Shown here: in pieces, positions 1 to 9,804 of the stretch
How positions within the stretch are numbered: position 1 is the first letter of the stretch
How the letters are laid out: every line of letters begins with the position of its first letter
Assembly (NCBI RefSeq): GCF_002263215.1
Contig: NZ_NLFK01000010.1
Location: 1 to 64,000 of the forward strand
Reading direction: 5' to 3'
DNA from: Actinobacillus seminis
Lineage (GTDB): Bacteria; Pseudomonadota; Gammaproteobacteria; Enterobacterales; Pasteurellaceae
Length of the DNA stretch: 64,000 nucleotides
Translations under genes and position numbers: made by a program
The notes under the pieces: generated by a model
Told to the model about the DNA's origin: nothing
Databases searched by the model: none
The model's input: the letters and a program-made list of their open reading frames with translations, nothing else

Positions 1-332
1 TAATTATTATCAAATAAGCTGCGGTCAGTTTTTAGGCAATTTTTTTTGATTTTGAAGATAGGGTGATATTTGTTATTAACCGTCAAGGCGCTATATGAGT
101 TAAGAACGTCCGTTTTCATTTCTTCATTTTGCCGGTTCTTAACCTCGGTGGAAGTTTGAGCAGTGTTGTCATGGCATAATAGGCATCTTATGTGAAAAGT
201 CGCCTTGCTGCCGGCTCAAAAGCAATTGATGTACCCTTTGCGATAAAAAGTGCGGTCAATTTTTCTTGTTTTTTTTCATGGCAAATTTGGTACACTAAGC
301 GAAATTTATTGCAATTGCATAAGGATAACAAT
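1..332. other. Upstream intergenic region, no gene recognised
   Basis: No coding sequence is convincing here. It holds a 9-bp inverted repeat, GTTAAGAAC at 99-107 and GTTCTTAAC at 135-143, separated by 27 bases. There is a core uptake signal AAGTGCGGT at 249-257, and a possible -10 element TACACT at 291-296 about 36 bases before the first gene. The -35 match is poor, so the promoter call is weak. The dyad could be an operator or a hairpin for a gene left of the window. Confidence 0.4.
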
Positions 333-1100
333 ATGCCAACCCTCAGTGTGGCGATGATCGTCAAAAACGAAGAACACGAATTAGCACAATGTTTAGATTC
401 AGTGAAAGATTGGGTGGACGAAATCATCATTTTAGATTCGGGCAGTACGGATAATACGCCGAAAATTGCCCAACAATACGGTGCAAAATTTTATCGGCAT
501 ACCGATTGGCAAGGCTTTGGTCGCCAACGCCAAATTACGCAACAATATGTAACCTGTGATTATGTCTTGTGGCTTGATGCCGACGAACATGTCAGCGATA
601 AATTGCGTCAATCCATTCAAAAGGCGGTCAGTGCCGATTTAGACAATACCGCCTATCAAATCTGTCGTTTAAGCACGGCGTTCGGCAAACAAATTCGTCA
701 TTCCGGTTGGTATCCGGATTATGTGTTACGCCTATATAAAACGCAAGCTGCGCAATATGGCGACGAATTGGTACATGAAAAAGTTCATCTGCCGCCAAAT
801 ACGACGGTCAAAAAATTAGACGGTGATTTGTATCATTACACCTATAAAACAGTGCATCACTATTTATCCAAAGTGGCGCACTACAGCAAAGCTTGGGCGG
901 AACAAAAAGCTGCTAAAGGCAAAAAAACCGGCATAACTCAATGTGTTACCCATTCTCTCGGTTGTTTTGTGCGGATGTATATTTTGCGCGCGGGTTTTCT
1001 TGATGGCAAACAAGGCTTTATTCTCGCGGTATTATCGGCATTTTCGGTGTTCGCCAAATATGCCAATTTATGGATTTTAAATTTAAAAAACAGAGGCTAA
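333..1100 (+). CDS. Family 2 glycosyltransferase of lipooligosaccharide core (LgtF/WaaE type)
   Basis: Predicted 255-residue cytoplasmic or membrane-associated glycosyltransferase with a GT-A fold. The N-terminus has the usual [10 protein letters not shown] strand and loop at residues 5-14. LDSGSTDNT lies near residue 34, and the metal-binding DxD is LDADE near residues 81-85. Length and layout fit the LgtF/WaaE/KdtX group, which adds a hexose to heptose I of the inner core; this substrate is inferred from the family. The ATG at 333 is chosen because it follows AAGGATAA and opens directly on the conserved strand; an in-frame extension to 192 has no ribosome site. The next glycosyltransferase starts 6 bases downstream, so the two are probably co-transcribed. 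Confidence 0.85.
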   Translation: MPTLSVAMIVKNEEHELAQCLDSVKDWVDEIIILDSGSTDNTPKIAQQYGAKFYRHTDWQGFGRQRQITQQYVTCDYVLWLDADEHVSDKLRQSIQKAVSADLDNTAYQICRLSTAFGKQIRHSGWYPDYVLRLYKTQAAQYGDELVHEKVHLPPNTTVKKLDGDLYHYTYKTVHHYLSKVAHYSKAWAEQKAAKGKKTGITQCVTHSLGCFVRMYILRAGFLDGKQGFILAVLSAFSVFAKYANLWILNLKNRG

Positions 1101-1105
1101 TATTT

Positions 1106-2134
1106 ATGGCTAATCAACGCCCCGCTATTTTATTTATTAATATGGCCAAAGGGTTCGGCGGCGGTGAGTATCAAAGTGCACAATTGATAAAACACGTCAG
1201 CGGCTACGATACTTACTTTTTGGGTAAAAAATCGGGAAAATTTATACCGCACTTGCAAGAAAACCTTCCGCAAACGAAAATCGTCAATCTTTGGCAAGCC
1301 CTTAAATTGATTTTTACCCACTCGCCATTAATTATTCACGCTCTCGACGGGCAAGGCGCCCATTTTGCCGGCGCCTTTAAACGATTATCCGGTAAACCGA
1401 CAATGATCACGCGCCGAATCAGCGTACCTTTTCGCCATAAATCCTCTGCGCGCTCTTATCAAAATGTGGATATGGTCGTCGGTGTCAGTCATCAAGTGAC
1501 CGATAATATGCGCCTGCTAAATGCGAATGTGCGTACTATTTACGGTAGTATCAAACCGTTACAGGAAAACCGCGAATTTGAACAACGTTACTTCGCTACC
1601 CCCAAACAAGGTTTACGCGTGGCGCATATCGGCAACTTGTTGAAAATCAAAAATTTTCCATTGACCATTGAACTTGCACGCCGATTTCCGCAAGTCACAT
1701 TCTATATCGTCGGATCCGGTGTATTGGAAGCGGAATTAAAGCAACAAGCCGAAGGCATCGGCAACATTGAATTTATCCCCTTTAATCCTTACGTCGGCTC
1801 CGTATTAAAACAAGTGGACTTACAACTGGTTCCCTCTCATTCGGAAGGCATGGGATTTGTGATTTTAGAGGGTTATTTGTATAAGCGCCCCGTCTTGGCA
1901 CATAAAACCGGCGGTATTCCTGAAATTGTGCAACATGGAAAAACCGGCTTTTTAATTGAAAATAACGATATTGCCGCATATCAAGCGATCTTGCAGCAAT
2001 TGGTGGACAATCCGGAACAATTGCAAACCATGCAAAATCATATCGCCGATTATATGCAAAACATGGATTTTTCCGTGGAACGTATGATCAAAGAATATGA
2101 AGACGCTTATCAGATGCTCCTGACGAAAAGATAA
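1106..2134 (+). CDS. Family 4 (GT-B) glycosyltransferase, LOS biosynthesis
   Basis: 342-residue GT-B glycosyltransferase. The N-terminal half has the MAKGFGGGEYQSA acceptor-side loop near residues 14-26. The C-terminal half has the nucleotide-sugar signature PSHSEGMGFVILEGYLYKR near residue 240, with the E-x7-E spacing of GT4 enzymes, followed by GGIPEIV. The exact donor and acceptor cannot be read from sequence; an outer-core lipooligosaccharide sugar is the likely product, because the gene is coupled to the LgtF-like gene. The start at 1106 is preceded by AGAGG and lies just after the upstream stop. A terminator shared with the opposing rplS operon follows. Confidence 0.85.
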   Translation: MANQRPAILFINMAKGFGGGEYQSAQLIKHVSGYDTYFLGKKSGKFIPHLQENLPQTKIVNLWQALKLIFTHSPLIIHALDGQGAHFAGAFKRLSGKPTMITRRISVPFRHKSSARSYQNVDMVVGVSHQVTDNMRLLNANVRTIYGSIKPLQENREFEQRYFATPKQGLRVAHIGNLLKIKNFPLTIELARRFPQVTFYIVGSGVLEAELKQQAEGIGNIEFIPFNPYVGSVLKQVDLQLVPSHSEGMGFVILEGYLYKRPVLAHKTGGIPEIVQHGKTGFLIENNDIAAYQAILQQLVDNPEQLQTMQNHIADYMQNMDFSVERMIKEYEDAYQMLLTKR

Positions 2135-2160
2135 GTTCATCAAAGTAACCCCAAAAATAA

Positions 2161-2184
2161 AAGGCTCGGATTGTGCCGAGCCTT
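2161..2184. terminator. Bidirectional terminator between glycosyltransferase and rplS
   Basis: AAGGCTCGG (2161-2169) pairs with CCGAGCCTT (2176-2184) around a 6-base loop. A-rich sequence on one side and TTTT on the other fit termination of both converging operons. Confidence 0.8.
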
Positions 2185-2200
2185 TTGAGTTATTGTCTTA

Positions 2201-2572
<372 letters not shown>

Positions 2573-2578
2573 CTAGTG

Positions 2579-3325
2579 TTAACTGATTTCACTACTTGCA
2601 GCTTTAATCCGCTTAAGCAGTTTGCGTTGTTCGTCAGTCAGAGCTAGGCTTTCCAATAGCTCAGGGCGTCTTAACCACGTCCGCTCAAGAGATTTTGTTA
2701 ATCTCCATTTACGAATTTCTTCGTGATTGCCTGACATCAGTACAGGCGGTACAGCTAACTCATCCAAGACTTCCGGTCGGGTATAATGTGGACAATCCAA
2801 TAATCCTGTCGCAAAAGAATCTTCTTGTGCCGAGACTTGTTTGCCTAATACGCCGGGAATAAACCTTGCAACTGCGTCAATCAACGTCATTGCAGGTAAT
2901 TCTCCACCGGTGAGTACGTAATCTCCAATTGACCATTCTTCGTCAATTTCGGTTTCAATCAAACGTTCATCAATGCCCTCATAACGACCACAAACCAAAA
3001 TAATCTTTTGATATTGCGACAGTTCTTGCACACCGTCTTGATTGAGTTTACGTCCTTGGGGTGAAAGATAAATCACTTTTACCCCCTCCCCCGCCGCCGC
3101 TTTAGCCGCTCGAATTGCATCACGTAACGGTTGTACCATCATCAGCATTCCGGGACCGCCGCCATAAGGACGATCATCGACCGTTTTATGTTTATCCGAT
3201 GTAAAATCGCGAGGATTCCAACATTGGATATGCAGCAGACGTTGTTTAACTGCACGTCCTGTGACCCCAAAATCTGTAATAGCGTTAAACATTTCAGGGA
3301 AAAGACTAATAATCCCAATCCACAT
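2579..3325 (-). CDS. trmD: tRNA (guanosine(37)-N1)-methyltransferase TrmD
   Basis: 248-residue SPOUT-class methyltransferase that makes m1G37 in tRNAs reading CNN and other G36 codons, using S-adenosylmethionine. It starts [13 protein letters not shown]. The knot region has [15 protein letters not shown] near residues 110-124 and [12 protein letters not shown] near residues 134-145, which bind the cofactor. The length matches the family. It sits in the conserved order after rimM and before rplS on the minus strand. Confidence 0.98.
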   Translation of the reverse strand: MWIGIISLFPEMFNAITDFGVTGRAVKQRLLHIQCWNPRDFTSDKHKTVDDRPYGGGPGMLMMVQPLRDAIRAAKAAAGEGVKVIYLSPQGRKLNQDGVQELSQYQKIILVCGRYEGIDERLIETEIDEEWSIGDYVLTGGELPAMTLIDAVARFIPGVLGKQVSAQEDSFATGLLDCPHYTRPEVLDELAVPPVLMSGNHEEIRKWRLTKSLERTWLRRPELLESLALTDEQRKLLKRIKAASSEIS

Positions 3326-3379
3326 TTTAATTATCCTGTGTCAAAATGTTACAACAAACGCCACACAACCTACCTGAGG

Positions 3380-3907
3380 TTAGAAACCGGCATCCCAATC
3401 CACTTCTATAGTCTTTGTGGTGAGATCTACTCTTTTAACTACTTGTTCATATAAAAACGGAATTAACCGTTCTTGTTTACCAAAAGCATCTTTCGTTTTA
3501 GCGCGCACGACCAACACATCATTAGATCCGGTTTCCATCATTTCAGAAACCGTTCCCATGGCATAACCCTGTAAATTTACCACTTGGCAACCAATTAAAT
3601 CATGCCAATAATAATCACCTTCCTCCAGTTGGGGGAAAACGGATAAATCCACACCGATCTCAATATTTGCCAGAATTTGCGCGGCTTCACGATCATTCAC
3701 CCCTTTTAATTTAACAATTAATTCGTGGTTATGATGTTTCCAGCTTTCCAGCTCGGTCGGTTGCCATTGCCCTTTGATTTTTAAAAACCAAGGTTGATAG
3801 TCGAAAATGCTTTCGGCATATTCAGTAGATGAATAAATACGCAACCAACCTCGAATGCCGTATGTTGAACCTAATTTGCCAACGACTTCAATTCTTTGTT
3901 GTGTCAT
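3380..3907 (-). CDS. rimM: 16S rRNA processing factor RimM
   Basis: 175-residue 30S assembly factor that binds ribosomal protein S19 and helps mature the 3' domain of 16S rRNA. The N-terminal RimM domain starts [19 protein letters not shown]. The C-terminal PRC-barrel half contains the [13 protein letters not shown] and [10 protein letters not shown] segments and ends in EVDWDAGF. It lies between rpsP (35-base gap) and trmD (54-base gap) in the standard operon. Confidence 0.97.
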   Translation of the reverse strand: MTQQRIEVVGKLGSTYGIRGWLRIYSSTEYAESIFDYQPWFLKIKGQWQPTELESWKHHNHELIVKLKGVNDREAAQILANIEIGVDLSVFPQLEEGDYYWHDLIGCQVVNLQGYAMGTVSEMMETGSNDVLVVRAKTKDAFGKQERLIPFLYEQVVKRVDLTTKTIEVDWDAGF

Positions 3908-3942
3908 GATTATTCACCTCTAAAAACGATCAAAATCTGTGA

Positions 3943-4191
3943 TTAAGCCGCTTTTTGTGCTTCTTTTACCAAAGATGCAACGCGATCCGACAAAGATGCG
4001 CCTTGACCGACCCAGTGGTTAACGCGATCCAAGTTGACACGTAGACGTTCCGCTTTACCTGTCGCCAGTGGGTTGAAAAAACCGACACGCTCGATAAAAC
4101 GACCGTCACGCGGGCTACGACTGTCAGCTACAACGATTTGATAGAATGGGCGTTTTTTAGCTCCGCCACGAGTTAAACGAATGGTTACCAT
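3943..4191 (-). CDS. rpsP: 30S ribosomal protein S16
   Basis: 82-residue S16, first gene of the rpsP-rimM-trmD-rplS operon. The conserved start is [20 protein letters not shown], followed by [18 protein letters not shown]. The start codon is preceded by AGAGGAAGG on the minus strand. A promoter and a short hairpin lie in the leader and are listed separately. Confidence 0.98.
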   Translation of the reverse strand: MVTIRLTRGGAKKRPFYQIVVADSRSPRDGRFIERVGFFNPLATGKAERLRVNLDRVNHWVGQGASLSDRVASLVKEAQKAA

Positions 4192-4214
4192 AACCTTCCT
4201 CTAAATAATAATTA

Positions 4215-4244
4215 CGAAAAGAAAACCCACATCGAAGAAGTGGG
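4215..4244 (-). promoter_or_regulatory. Terminator-like hairpin in the rpsP leader
   Basis: Read on the minus strand, CCCAC (4244-4240) and GTGGG (4230-4226) form a 5-bp stem with a 9-base loop, followed at once by TTTTCTTTT. It lies between the predicted rpsP promoter and the rpsP ribosome site, so it could act as an attenuator. The stem is short, and the regulatory role is inference. Confidence 0.35.
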
Positions 4245-4288
4245 AATGCTTACTTTTTTCTCTGTATATATAGACAAAAAGCCTGTGG

Positions 4289-4316
4289 ATTGTACTCTTT
4301 TTTCTGAAAAAATCAA
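4289..4316 (-). promoter_or_regulatory. Sigma-70 promoter of the rpsP operon
   Basis: On the minus strand TTGATT (4316-4311) and TACAAT (4294-4289) are separated by 16 bases. The predicted transcript starts about 90 bases before the rpsP ATG. Confidence 0.6.
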
Positions 4317-4454
4317 GGTGAAATCATACCTATATGCCATTTTCGCGGAAAATTCCTTTTTTTGATTGCTTCAAATGCTCGCTTTAAAGTGCGGTCAAAA
4401 AATCGCATAAAAATTAAAGGAATATAAAACGGTTTCATCGTTTTTGCCTTATAT

Positions 4455-4479
4455 CCCCGCCCTCAAAGGGCGGGGTTTT
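4455..4479 (+). terminator. Strong GC hairpin followed by TTTT, owner unknown
   Basis: CCCCGCCCT (4455-4463) pairs perfectly with AGGGCGGGG (4467-4475) around a 3-base loop, followed by TTTTA on the plus strand. No plus-strand protein gene ends here. A second small dyad, ACAGG (4485-4489) with CCTGT (4498-4502), follows. It could terminate a small RNA, or be a leftover end of an IS200/IS605-type element. On the minus strand it lies just after the adhesin stop codon but lacks a T run. Confidence 0.5.
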
Positions 4480-4511
4480 AGGGTACAGGCAGATTCACCT
4501 GTGTTGATAAA

Positions 4512-7475
4512 TTACCACTGATAGCCTACCGACACCGCGCCGGCAACCTTGCCTTGGGAGTTGCTGTTACCTTGTAGTTTCAGCATCACCTTACCGTTAT
4601 CACTGACGCGAGAATAACCAATCGCCACCGCATTTGCCCCGGCAATACCGGCACGTAGGTTTTTATTAGCAGCGCTTCCCTCTTGAGTTGTAGCAGGTGC
4701 AGTTTGATCACCTTTAATCACCAGTTTTTGTCCAAGATTTCTATGAACTTTTTTAGTTTCATCAGTATCATTTCCGGCAAAATCCAGCCCTGCTTGTCCT
4801 AAAGCTTGCAGATCTCTTATAGTGGCAACATTATTTAATATTGGATCGCTATCTTTGATATTATCATCTTCATTAGCGTTATTTCCTAACAACTTATCAA
4901 TAGCATCTTTTTTAGATTTTTGATGATTTTCCTTAGCTTTTGCTATCTCTTTCTTTTTAGCTTCTTCATCCATGTCATCAGTATTAGGATCTTGATATTT
5001 TTCAAGTCCTAAACCGGAATCAACATTAGCGATTTTCTTAGGTGTATCACCTTTTAGGTTAATCTCCGCTTTAACCCCATTTTTCGCTACCTCTTTAGGT
5101 TGCTGATCAGTAGCCAAATCTGAATTATCGCTATTTACAAATTTTTTCTTGGTTTCATCGTATTTTAAGTTTTTAACATCTTCTTTCTTGTAGTATTTAT
5201 CTCCAACCTTAACTAACTCTTTACCATCTTTATCTTTGTAAGTCGTTTCAAATGGATTATTAGCATCTGTTTTTGAATTTTTATCATTAATTTCATTTTG
5301 CATTGTATCAATAGCTGTTTTTACTGCTTTTGATGTAACCACTCTTTCATCATCTTCAGATACTTTTGCCGATTTATTTAGCTCTAATTTTATTTTTACA
5401 TTATCCTTATCTTCTTTTACTACTGATATGTCTATATCATTTTCTTTATGAGGAAGAACTTTTCCATCCGGATCTTTTGATTCTCCATGTTTACTTTCTG
5501 AACTGTCTATAGCTATTGTGTTACCTAATTGTAATGTTGCTTGTTCCGGTTTTTGTATTTGGTCTTTTCCCTTTGTTAATTTAGTACCTTTAAATGTAAG
5601 ACCTTTCTCCACAATGGCTTTGGCGATATCAGAGACATCTTTAACGTTAACCGCATTGCCATGAATACCCTTGTCCATCGTTCCGGATAAAATTTTCTCT
5701 ATCGGTTCCGGATCTCCATTTTTTTGATTTTGTCCATTATGTTTTTTATTCAACCCGCTTTGTAATCGGGTAATTCTTCTTTCAGCGACATCAAAGCCCG
5801 TTCTGTCAAAGGTATAGTTCGCTCCATTTGATGAAATGGTGACATTTGTCGTTGCCTTTGAGCCATTTGAACGATTAAATTCAATCTTACTATTTACAGT
5901 ACCATTTTTACCATTAGGAATACCTTCTCCTGTAATAGATTTAATCCCTTTTAATCCCTTATTCAGCGCGATATTAACCGTTTTGCTATTACTATTCACC
6001 GATGTTTGAATATTCTGATGAGAATTATTAGTCTTACCTTTAATATTCAATTCAGTATTATTTTTATCTAGTGTATAACCTTTTCCTTTATCGTCACCCT
6101 AACGGTAAAGTTTGCCGCTACATCTTTTGCTAACTTAGAAAATTCATGTGTCACAGCATATAATTGACTTCCGTTAATAGCGTCTGTTGAAGTTTCATTC
6201 ACTTCTCCCGCCGCTACATTTTTAATAATACGTTCTTTGCCTTTATCTCCTACACTGAAAATGTTTTTTTTGCTTTCTTCTTTATCATCAGTACTTACTC
6301 CGCCTTTGAAAGTAAATTTAACGCCATTTATTTTGGCTTCTTTCTTAGCCGTCTCTTTAGCTGTTACTTTAGATTCTTTTCCTATTGCTACCGAATCTTC
6401 TGCCCCAACTTCAACTGACGCTTTATATCCTATCGCAATTGAGTCTTTTCCTTTTGCTAGGCTTCCTTTGTAGTTAGAGGCTTCTATTTCATCTTCTGTT
6501 AAATTAGCGGCCTTATCTTTTTTCTCCATATCTGTCTTAACAGCTGCTGTAATTTCCTGTAATTTTTTTAACAATTCATTATTGTTATTACCGTTACTGG
6601 TTTTCCCATTTAAACCATCAACAATTTTTATAATACTATTTGTATTTTTTGCTATATCAGGATTTCCGTTTTTTAATCATCTAATTCAGCCTTAACTTTG
6701 TCTAACGCTCCGTCTTTAAATTTTTCGCCGCCATTTACTTTTCTATTTAATAATTTTGCATATTCACCCGCCAATTTAACATAACGTTCATAATTTTGTT
6801 TTGCTTCTTGACCTTGTGCTATTTTTGCACTATCGCCACTTTTTTGCTCCACACCAAAGTTAGAACCCCAAGCCACCGTATCATTCCCTAGTGATATTGA
6901 TTCCTTTCCTTGTGCAAAGGTTCTATACCCCACGGCTGTCCCTTGGTGGGTGTCGTTTTCATTACTTGTTGTAACTTTACTATTAATTCCCGCTATCGCT
7001 TATACCCCACAACAGTAGTATCATTTCCACCAGCAACCGCACGAGCCCCCACAGCTACCGTTCTCCAGAAATCTTTGTTTTTTAATTCTGTTTCTGACCC
7101 CGTTTTATTCCGTCCACTGGTTAAAAGGGTTGTTTCTTGATTATTAATTTTGTTTTTATCTATACTATGATTATAACCCCAACCACCTTGGTCATACATA
7201 ATTCCAGTTCCCTCATGTAAACCCCCGTTACCATTACTGTTTAAATTATTCTCAGATAGAAGCCATACATCTGCCGCCTGCCCCACACTCGGCAACAACC
7301 CACATACCAACAACACCAAAGGAGCAAGCTTAAACAACCCTAAAGCATATCCCAAAAAACCACCGCACTTTGGTTTCTCCGAACTGCTCGCCACTTGGCG
7401 GTTGCTGGCTAATTCGGAAACCGCTTTGGTTTGACCGGTGGTTACATCATATTTGGTTTTAAGGATTCGGTTCAT
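4512..7475 (-). pseudogene. Trimeric autotransporter adhesin (Hia/YadA type), three frameshifts
   Basis: If its frames are joined this encodes about 985 residues of a trimeric surface adhesin. The N-terminus (from 7475, after GAGGAG) is an extended signal peptide starting MNRILKTKYDVTTGQTKAV with a hydrophobic core ending GQAADV. Head repeats such as ISLGNDTVAWG and IAIGYKASVEVGAEDSVAIG follow, then the neck motif TDAINGSQLYAV. The C-terminal YadA anchor has AGANAVAIGYSRVSDNGKV and ends AVSVGYQW. The reading frame breaks near 7001, 6676 and 6100. At each point a one-base addition to a short homopolymer restores a sensible join: GYK-AIAG, LDD-LKNGNPD and NFTV-x-GDDKGKG. Otherwise the coding sequence is well kept, so sequencing error or very recent inactivation is likely. 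It is flanked by the rpsP operon and a toxin-antitoxin pair. Confidence 0.85.
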
Positions 7476-7818
7476 AATTTACTCCTCAAGAAATGAATGA
7501 AAATATATAAAAATACGCATTAAATACCTAAAAACAACGCAATGGCGTCAATGCTTCAATGTAACAAATTATACACAAAAAGTGGATTTTACCCCTCCTG
7601 CAAATTATTTTCCCTTTAAAATCAATTGGTTATTAATTTAACAAAATTTTAACAAATTTATAGGTTATTTTCGGATCCGATGGTAGGGTGGGAATAAGCC
7701 GTTCGCTTAGAAAATTTAGACGGAGAAATAGGAAGCCTCAGAAGTTCAACCACAATATGAACCGAAAGAACATTACAATAAAGTAACGGAAATATTCACT
7801 TTTGATATCTTACTTATA
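7476..7818. other. Intergenic region upstream of the adhesin
   Basis: AT-rich and without a recognisable gene. A minus-strand TATAAT at 7573-7568 is a possible -10 for the adhesin, about 95 bases before its ATG; no good -35 was seen. The stretch 7680-7800 has a different texture but its translations match nothing I recognise. Confidence 0.35.
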
Positions 7819-7847
7819 TTGATTTTTACGGCTGTCAGCCGTAAAAT
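7819..7847 (+). promoter_or_regulatory. Toxin-antitoxin promoter with overlapping operator palindrome
   Basis: TTGATT (7819-7824) and TAAAAT (7842-7847) are 17 bases apart. A perfect dyad fills the spacer: TTTTACGGCT (7824-7833), GTC, AGCCGTAAAA (7837-7846). The position fits autorepression by the ribbon-helix-helix antitoxin encoded 31 bases downstream; that is inference from TacA-type families. Confidence 0.65.
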
Positions 7848-7877
7848 TAAAAACCCTTATAGAAGAGGAAAACAACA

Positions 7878-8168
7878 ATGACAGTACAAAATACAAAAGC
7901 AAGATTGGAAGCTAAAGTAAACTTGGATATATACCAATTAATTAAGCAAGCGGCAGCTATTTCAGGGCGAACATTAACTGATTTCGTTGTGGACGTAGCT
8001 TACAAGGAAGCAAAAAAAACAATTTCAGAACATCAAGTTTTGCGTTTGACATTGGAAGATCAGGCTTTACTTATCGAAAGTTTAAGTAAACCATTTAAAC
8101 CTAACGCTTCAATGCAAAATGCTCTTGATGTGTATGAAGAGTATTTATCCATTCATAGAGATAAATAA
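7878..8168 (+). CDS. DUF1778 (TacA-type) antitoxin
   Basis: 96-residue ribbon-helix-helix antitoxin of the DUF1778 group. The N-terminal half carries RLEAKVNLDIYQLIKQAA and SGRTLTDFVVDVAYKEA, the DNA-binding strand and two helices. The C-terminal tail (LTLEDQALLIESLSKPFKPN) is the usual toxin-neutralising part, which wraps the GNAT partner. A GNAT toxin gene starts 3 bases after its stop, and a palindrome sits in its promoter, the classic layout for conditional autoregulation. The start follows GAGGAAAACAACA. Confidence 0.88.
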   Translation: MTVQNTKARLEAKVNLDIYQLIKQAAAISGRTLTDFVVDVAYKEAKKTISEHQVLRLTLEDQALLIESLSKPFKPNASMQNALDVYEEYLSIHRDK

Positions 8169-8171
8169 GTA

Positions 8172-8690
8172 ATGAAAAATGAAAATTTGATAAATTTAAC
8201 CGTATTGCCTTTAGAAGAATTAGGCATTAAAAAAACGTCTTTTTCTTGTTCTGTCAAGGCATTGGAGAGCTACTTTCATCAGAATGCTTCTCAAGACGTA
8301 AAAAAAGGGCTGGCAAAGTGTTTTGTGCTTATCGATAACAAACAATCTAAGATTATTGGCTATTACACATTGTCAGCGTTATCTGTACCGGTTTCAGATA
8401 TACCACAAGAAAGAATAAATAAAGGGATTCCATACCCTAATATTCCTGCCGTTTTAATCGGTCGATTGGCGATTGATGATTGTTTTCAGATGCAAGAATA
8501 TGGTAAATTTTTAATTGCAGATGCGATGTACAAAATCAAAAATACGACTGTAGGCTCTGCAATTTTAGTTGTTGAAGCAAAAGATGATAATGCGGCTTCA
8601 TTTTATGAGCGATTGGGCTTTATTGAATTTAAACATTTGGAGACAAAGCATAGAAAATTCTTTTATCCGCTCACAAAAATCATAAAATAG
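8172..8690 (+). CDS. GNAT-family toxin (TacT type)
   Basis: 172-residue GNAT acetyltransferase. In characterised TacT homologues this toxin acetylates the amino group of charged aminoacyl-tRNA and stops translation. Family features are FSCSVKALESYFHQNASQDV near residue 25, the core strand PAVLIGRLAIDD near residue 93, and the late tyrosine segment AASFYERLGF near residue 138, which holds the proposed catalytic Tyr. The acetyl-CoA loop reads QMQEYGKFLI, with Glu where the first Gly of Q/RxxGxG is usual, so binding could be altered. It pairs with the antitoxin just upstream and ends at a strong terminator. No nearby phage or integrase gene was seen. Confidence 0.87.
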   Translation: MKNENLINLTVLPLEELGIKKTSFSCSVKALESYFHQNASQDVKKGLAKCFVLIDNKQSKIIGYYTLSALSVPVSDIPQERINKGIPYPNIPAVLIGRLAIDDCFQMQEYGKFLIADAMYKIKNTTVGSAILVVEAKDDNAASFYERLGFIEFKHLETKHRKFFYPLTKIIK

Positions 8691-8691
8691 A

Positions 8692-8722
8692 TGAAAATCC
8701 CCTTTTTAGGAGGGGATTTTCA
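8692..8722. terminator. Terminator between tacT-like gene and trpS
   Basis: TGAAAATCCCC (8692-8702) pairs with GGGGATTTTCA (8712-8722) around a 9-base loop. It begins directly after the toxin stop codon and can serve the converging trpS operon too. Confidence 0.8.
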
Positions 8723-8762
8723 TCAGCACTTGTGGTCGCTTGGCAGCTTACGCCTAAAGGAC

Positions 8763-9773
8763 TTAGATTTGCGGCAGGTTGGTAAACCCAATCGCGCGGT
8801 AGACTTCATCTAAGGTTTTCTTTGCTCGCGCCCGTGCTTTTTGCGCCCCTTCCGCCGCAATGCGTTTAAGCAAGGTTTCATCGTTGCGGAAATGGCGATA
8901 GCGTTCTTGCAAACCGGTTAACATTGCGCAGACTTCATCTGCTACCGCGCCTTTGAGATGCCCATACATTTTACCTTCAAATTCCGCTTCTAATTCAGCA
9001 ATACTCTTGCCGCTTACACCGGATAAAATATCCAGCAGATTAGAAACACCCGCTTTATTTTTCACATCATAACGAATCACCGGCGGTTCATCGGAATCAG
9101 TCACCGCACGTTTAATTTTTTTCGCAACCGCATTCGGATCTTCCAATAAACCGATCACATTATTGCGATTTTCATCAGATTTCGACATTTTTTTCTCCGG
9201 CTCAAGCAAGGACATCACGCGCGCACCCGCTTTTGGAATAAACACTTCCGGAATCGTAAAGTGCGGTCCATAAACGGCATTAAATCGTTGCGCAATATCG
9301 CGCGTGATTTCCAAATGTTGCTTTTGATCTTCACCGACCGGCACTTGATTAGCTTGATAAAGCAAAATATCCGCTGCCATCAATACCGGGTAAGTAAATA
9401 AGCCGACATTGACATTTTCTGCATGGCGTGCGGATTTATCTTTAAATTGGGTCATCCGTCCCATTTCGCCGAAATAAGTATAACAATTTAGCACCCAAGC
9501 CAATTGGGCATGTTCCGGCACATGGGATTGAATAAAAATCGTACTTTTTTCAGGATCAATGCCGCAAGCCAAATACAGCGCCAATACATCTAAGGTCGCT
9601 TTACGCAATTTTTCCGGATCTTGACGTACGGTAATCGCGTGCTGATCTACGATACAAAACAAACATTCGTAATCTTCTTGCATTTTTACCCATTGACGTA
9701 ATGCGCCCAAATAATTCCCGATAGTTAATTCGCCGGATGGCTGTACACCACTAAATACCACTGGCTTTGTCAT
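8763..9773 (-). CDS. trpS: Tryptophanyl-tRNA synthetase
   Basis: 336-residue class I aminoacyl-tRNA synthetase that charges tRNA-Trp. The HIGH-like motif is TIGN near residues 17-20, and the KMSKS loop is [12 protein letters not shown] in the C-terminal half. The ATG at 9773 is preferred over an upstream in-frame ATG at 9812, because GAGGGAAT lies just before it, [15 protein letters not shown] is the family start, and the longer form would overlap gph. It is the last gene of rpe-gph-trpS. Confidence 0.96.
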   Translation of the reverse strand: MTKPVVFSGVQPSGELTIGNYLGALRQWVKMQEDYECLFCIVDQHAITVRQDPEKLRKATLDVLALYLACGIDPEKSTIFIQSHVPEHAQLAWVLNCYTYFGEMGRMTQFKDKSARHAENVNVGLFTYPVLMAADILLYQANQVPVGEDQKQHLEITRDIAQRFNAVYGPHFTIPEVFIPKAGARVMSLLEPEKKMSKSDENRNNVIGLLEDPNAVAKKIKRAVTDSDEPPVIRYDVKNKAGVSNLLDILSGVSGKSIAELEAEFEGKMYGHLKGAVADEVCAMLTGLQERYRHFRNDETLLKRIAAEGAQKARARAKKTLDEVYRAIGFTNLPQI

Positions 9774-9804
9774 GTTTATTCCCTCTATATTTTTATCTTT
9801 TTGT

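Noticed and set aside
4455-4502. Intact IS200/IS605 insertion
   Set aside because: Only a hairpin and small dyad are present; no tnpA or tnpB sequence is nearby.
7680-7800. Possible gene fragment upstream of the toxin-antitoxin pair
   Set aside because: Translations in several frames gave short basic peptides with no recognisable family and a stop within about 35 codons.
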